In this document: one piece after another, positions 61,821 to 64,000 of the stretch
Position numbering within the stretch: the first letter of the stretch is position 1
Layout: every line of letters starts with the position of its first letter
From: Candidatus Colinaster equi
Lineage (GTDB): Bacteria > Bacillota > Clostridia > Lachnospirales > Lachnospiraceae
Direction: 5' to 3'
DNA: 64,000 bases
Assembly (NCBI GenBank): GCA_018064425.1
Contig: JAGHVF010000020.1
Location: 59,611-123,610 of the forward strand
Notes under the pieces: model-generated
The model's input: only the letters and a program-made list of their open reading frames with translations
Databases searched by the model: none
What the model was told of the DNA's origin: nothing
Made by a program: the position numbers and the translations under genes

Positions 61821-63146
61821 TCATCCTTTCCGAATTGCTGTGCCTTGCTTTCTGATAAGCATAAAGGAGATGATTGCCGTTAGGGTTTCCGTTGTCGGTG
61901 TCACAAGCCACACGCCGTTCATGCCCCATAGCGCCGGGAAAATGAAGGCAAAGATCAACAGAAATACGATTCCGCGAAGAGATGAAATAATCGCCGAACT
62001 TTTCGCATCTCCGCATCCTGTGAAGTACATGGAATTGATAACATCATATCCCATAATCAAAAACGTCACAGTAAAGAATCTGAAGCCGGTCGAAATCATA
62101 TCAACAACTTCGTTGCTGCAGCCGAACATTCCAGCATATTTTCTGCTGAAAACAAGGAAACACACGGCAAAGACAAAGCCGATACAAAACAGAATCTTGT
62201 TTGTGATCTTTCGCAGTTCTACCGTCGTTCTCTTTTCTTCCGCGCCCCATAAGATGCTCACCGGAGTTGTCAGACCTTGTCCGAAACCGATGGCAATCAT
62301 ACTGTATCCGTAAACTGCAAAGCCGAGAACGGTAAACGCTACAACGCCTTCCGTTCCCACATATTTCATCAGCACATAGTTGAAAGCAAACATCGATATC
62401 GCGCTTGCCATTTCTCCGATGAATTCAGAAGAGCCGTTAAATATCGTTTCGCGGTTTACATTCTTGTCGAATTTAAATTTGCAAAACCTGATGTTTCTGT
62501 CTTTGCCGAAAAAATATGTGAATTGAAGCACTACCGATACAATTTGAACAATCAAAGTGGCAATAGCGCTGCCCCGGATACCAATTTTGAGCTTTACCAC
62601 CATGATGTAATCAAAAACGGCATTGAGTACACAGCCGATGACACTCACGATCATACAAAACTGCGGTTTCCCGTCAGCGCGAACAAACATACCGAGAATC
62701 GTGCTTATAATCATAAGTGGGTAAGCGAACAGCATAATTCTGTAATACTCAGTAAAATATCCGCACAGTTCACCATCAGCATGAAGCACTTTAAGGAGTG
62801 GAGTGAACAGGATTGCAAATAATAAAGATGCCACTATGCTCACGGTCAATGCCGTGATATGCGTTTGCGAGAATACCTCGCAGGCCTTTTTCCGGTCACC
62901 CGCCCCTAAAAGCTTGCCGCAAATGACTGAGCCGCCGACGCCTATGCAGAGGCCTACCCCTAAATAGAAATAAAGCACCGGCAATCCCAAATTAATTGCC
63001 GCCAAAGCACTTTCGCCCACATAGTTCCCAGTGAAGAATCCGTCTGTCACCGTGATCACAGTTTGAAGCAACATGGCGATAATGCTCGGAATTGCAAAGG
63101 AAAGCAGTGTTTTTGTTTTGTGTTCTTTTAAGTATTCGATATTCAT
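61821..63146 (-). CDS. MATE family efflux transporter
   Basis: 441 aa from MNIEYLKEHKTKTLLSF; GGAGGAATGATA precedes this ATG, giving better spacing than the one two codons upstream. Twelve TM helices in two halves, opening with the MATE pattern AIPSIIAMLLQTVITVTDGFFTGNYVG and GVGGSVICGKLLGAGDRKKA. It would export cationic drugs or metabolites in exchange for Na+ or H+. Control by the following AraC-GyrI protein is likely. Confidence 0.92.
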   Translation of the reverse strand: MNIEYLKEHKTKTLLSFAIPSIIAMLLQTVITVTDGFFTGNYVGESALAAINLGLPVLYFYLGVGLCIGVGGSVICGKLLGAGDRKKACEVFSQTHITALTVSIVASLLFAILFTPLLKVLHADGELCGYFTEYYRIMLFAYPLMIISTILGMFVRADGKPQFCMIVSVIGCVLNAVFDYIMVVKLKIGIRGSAIATLIVQIVSVVLQFTYFFGKDRNIRFCKFKFDKNVNRETIFNGSSEFIGEMASAISMFAFNYVLMKYVGTEGVVAFTVLGFAVYGYSMIAIGFGQGLTTPVSILWGAEEKRTTVELRKITNKILFCIGFVFAVCFLVFSRKYAGMFGCSNEVVDMISTGFRFFTVTFLIMGYDVINSMYFTGCGDAKSSAIISSLRGIVFLLIFAFIFPALWGMNGVWLVTPTTETLTAIISFMLIRKQGTAIRKG

Positions 63147-63172
63147 TATCATTCCTCCGTTTCAATATAATG

Positions 63173-63178
63173 ATTATA
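63173..63178 (-). promoter_or_regulatory. -10 box of the MATE/AraC operon
   Basis: TATAAT on the minus strand, 27 bp before the MATE start; the -35 is weak. A near-palindrome AATAAAGAAGTATTTATT lies just upstream and could be an activator site. Confidence 0.4.
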
Positions 63179-63288
63179 GTGAAATGGAGAAATAAATACT
63201 TCTTTATTCGTGCGGTTGAGAGATAAATTAGCAAGATTTGTTTAATTCCGAAATAAGAATTTACATAGCCCGTATTCTCAAAATTCTT

Positions 63289-63792
63289 TTATTCATTGCT
63301 TGTATTTCTCTTCAACACAGTAATACCTGCATCGTCAGCAAAAACAAAATAGTTTCCATCATAAGAAAATCCATATATATACGGTTTATATCCATCATAT
63401 ATTAGTTGTTCAGTACCTTTATTTGTCCAAAATGATACACTTTCTCGAACTAGGTTCATTCCATACTCAAATACATCTTTAGATACAGAGGTCACTTTTT
63501 CCCCATATCCAGATTCACTTGGTAATGAACCGCCATATTGGCCAGCTATCGATATTTCCTCATTTAAGCCATTAACTATTGCTATTAACTCACCTTCATC
63601 ATAGTCACATTCTACTGTTGTTATTGTGCCTTTTTGACAATCAAAAATAGTTGCTTTGTCTGATGATATACATAGCATTCTTTCTGGATTATCTCTTGAA
63701 AATCCAAGCCAAATAAATCCTCCAACAACCTTTTCTATTGACACATCCCATTCATTTAAGCCATCAATATTTATCCAATGCTCTCCATACAT
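63289..63792 (-). CDS. Hypothetical protein
   Basis: 167 aa with no recognised family. Beta-strand-rich with many aromatics (GGFIWLGFSRDNPERMLCISS, FSYDGNYFVFADDAGITVL); the last part looks like a WD/propeller-type strand pair. No signal peptide or TM. GAGGGATATAT precedes the ATG. It lies between the MATE operon and a partial gene at the right edge, with 136 bp to the MATE start. Confidence 0.6.
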   Translation of the reverse strand: MYGEHWINIDGLNEWDVSIEKVVGGFIWLGFSRDNPERMLCISSDKATIFDCQKGTITTVECDYDEGELIAIVNGLNEEISIAGQYGGSLPSESGYGEKVTSVSKDVFEYGMNLVRESVSFWTNKGTEQLIYDGYKPYIYGFSYDGNYFVFADDAGITVLKRNTSNE

Positions 63793-63833
63793 ATATATCC
63801 CTCAGCCCGAATTATCAAAACAATTAATTTCCA

Positions 63834-64000
63834 CTAAATTAATTGCGCGATATATTCTTTCAAATCATCCTCACAATTTTGTTGCACTTGATATAAAAAG
63901 TAAGCGCTAAATAAGTTGGTGCCTTTCGGCACGTTTATAATCCATGAGATAATGAACTCCATATAGTTAGGCGAGTTATAGTAATGCGTAGTAACGTTAG
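63834..64000 (-). CDS. C-terminal end of a gene cut by the right window edge
   Basis: The frame is open from the right edge to TAG at 63834: THYYNSPNYMEFIISWIINV, then KGTNLFSAYFLYQVQQ and CEDDLKEYIAQLI. Composition looks coding and the stop is 41 bp before the next start on the same strand. An internal Met (63962) has no ribosome site. Function unknown. Confidence 0.4.
   Translation of the reverse strand, partial: NVTTHYYNSPNYMEFIISWIINVPKGTNLFSAYFLYQVQQNCEDDLKEYIAQLI

Noticed and set aside
1-64000. tRNA or rRNA genes
   Set aside because: None was recognised by eye; a tRNA-anchored island was considered, but the duplicated phosphatase 5' end explains the insertion site better.

Overview
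The window looks like chromosome of a low-GC, Gram-positive gut or rumen anaerobe of the Lachnospiraceae type (Butyrivibrio, Lachnospira or Roseburia relatives). This is inferred from the AT-rich sequence, strong AGGAGG ribosome binding sites, very large secreted Ig-like/beta-repeat proteins, and a Tn916/Tn1549-like integrase remnant. No rRNA or tRNA gene was recognised, so genus is not fixed. Almost every gene lies on the minus strand; the exceptions are a glycosyltransferase (21978-23150) and gmd (24042-25109).

Region 1 (1-28847) is an exopolysaccharide locus. A tightly packed minus-strand run from about 21789 to the left edge holds a LIC_10190-like membrane protein, GDP-fucose synthase, ManC, two coupled membrane proteins, a GtrB-like and several other GT2 enzymes, the polyprenyl glycosyl-1-phosphate transferase that starts the repeat unit, a Wzz-like chain-length protein, an EpsG-like polymerase, a SulP anion transporter, two GT4 enzymes, a YfhO protein and a CotH-like protein cut by the window edge. 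ManC, Gmd and Fcl together make GDP-L-fucose. RfbD (27999) ends dTDP-rhamnose synthesis, so fucose and rhamnose are likely constituents. No Wzx flippase, RmlABC or intact BY-kinase is visible here. A QueD-like protein without the usual catalytic cysteine sits inside the locus.

Region 2 (28881-49989) is mainly three very large exported proteins: 1379 aa with a glucosaminidase domain, about 2892 aa with at least seven copies of a repeated module, and about 1844 aa. aspS and a 53-aa FeoB-associated Cys-rich membrane protein lie between them. A low-molecular-weight tyrosine phosphatase closes the region.

Region 3 (about 49958-63800) is a decayed, layered genomic island. It starts at the 5' end of the phosphatase gene. 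The first 32 bp of that gene recur at 58739-58770 with four synonymous changes, as expected for an attachment site. The island carries a two-gene CBASS-type defence system (CD-NTase plus SLATT two-TM effector) and a three-gene ATPase module: an AAA ATPase, a TOPRIM/RloB-like protein, and an OLD-like ATPase with a C-terminal HEPN-like R-x4-H motif. It also has two paralogous WYL regulators with matching GACA-N6-TGTC palindromes and a MATE/AraC-GyrI pair. The tyrosine integrase is in two pieces, 60639-60941 and 51785-52048, which abut exactly when joined; this suggests an 8.6-kb insertion or rearrangement inside it. The CBASS pair, the ATPase trio and the duplicated attachment site are the most interesting content.
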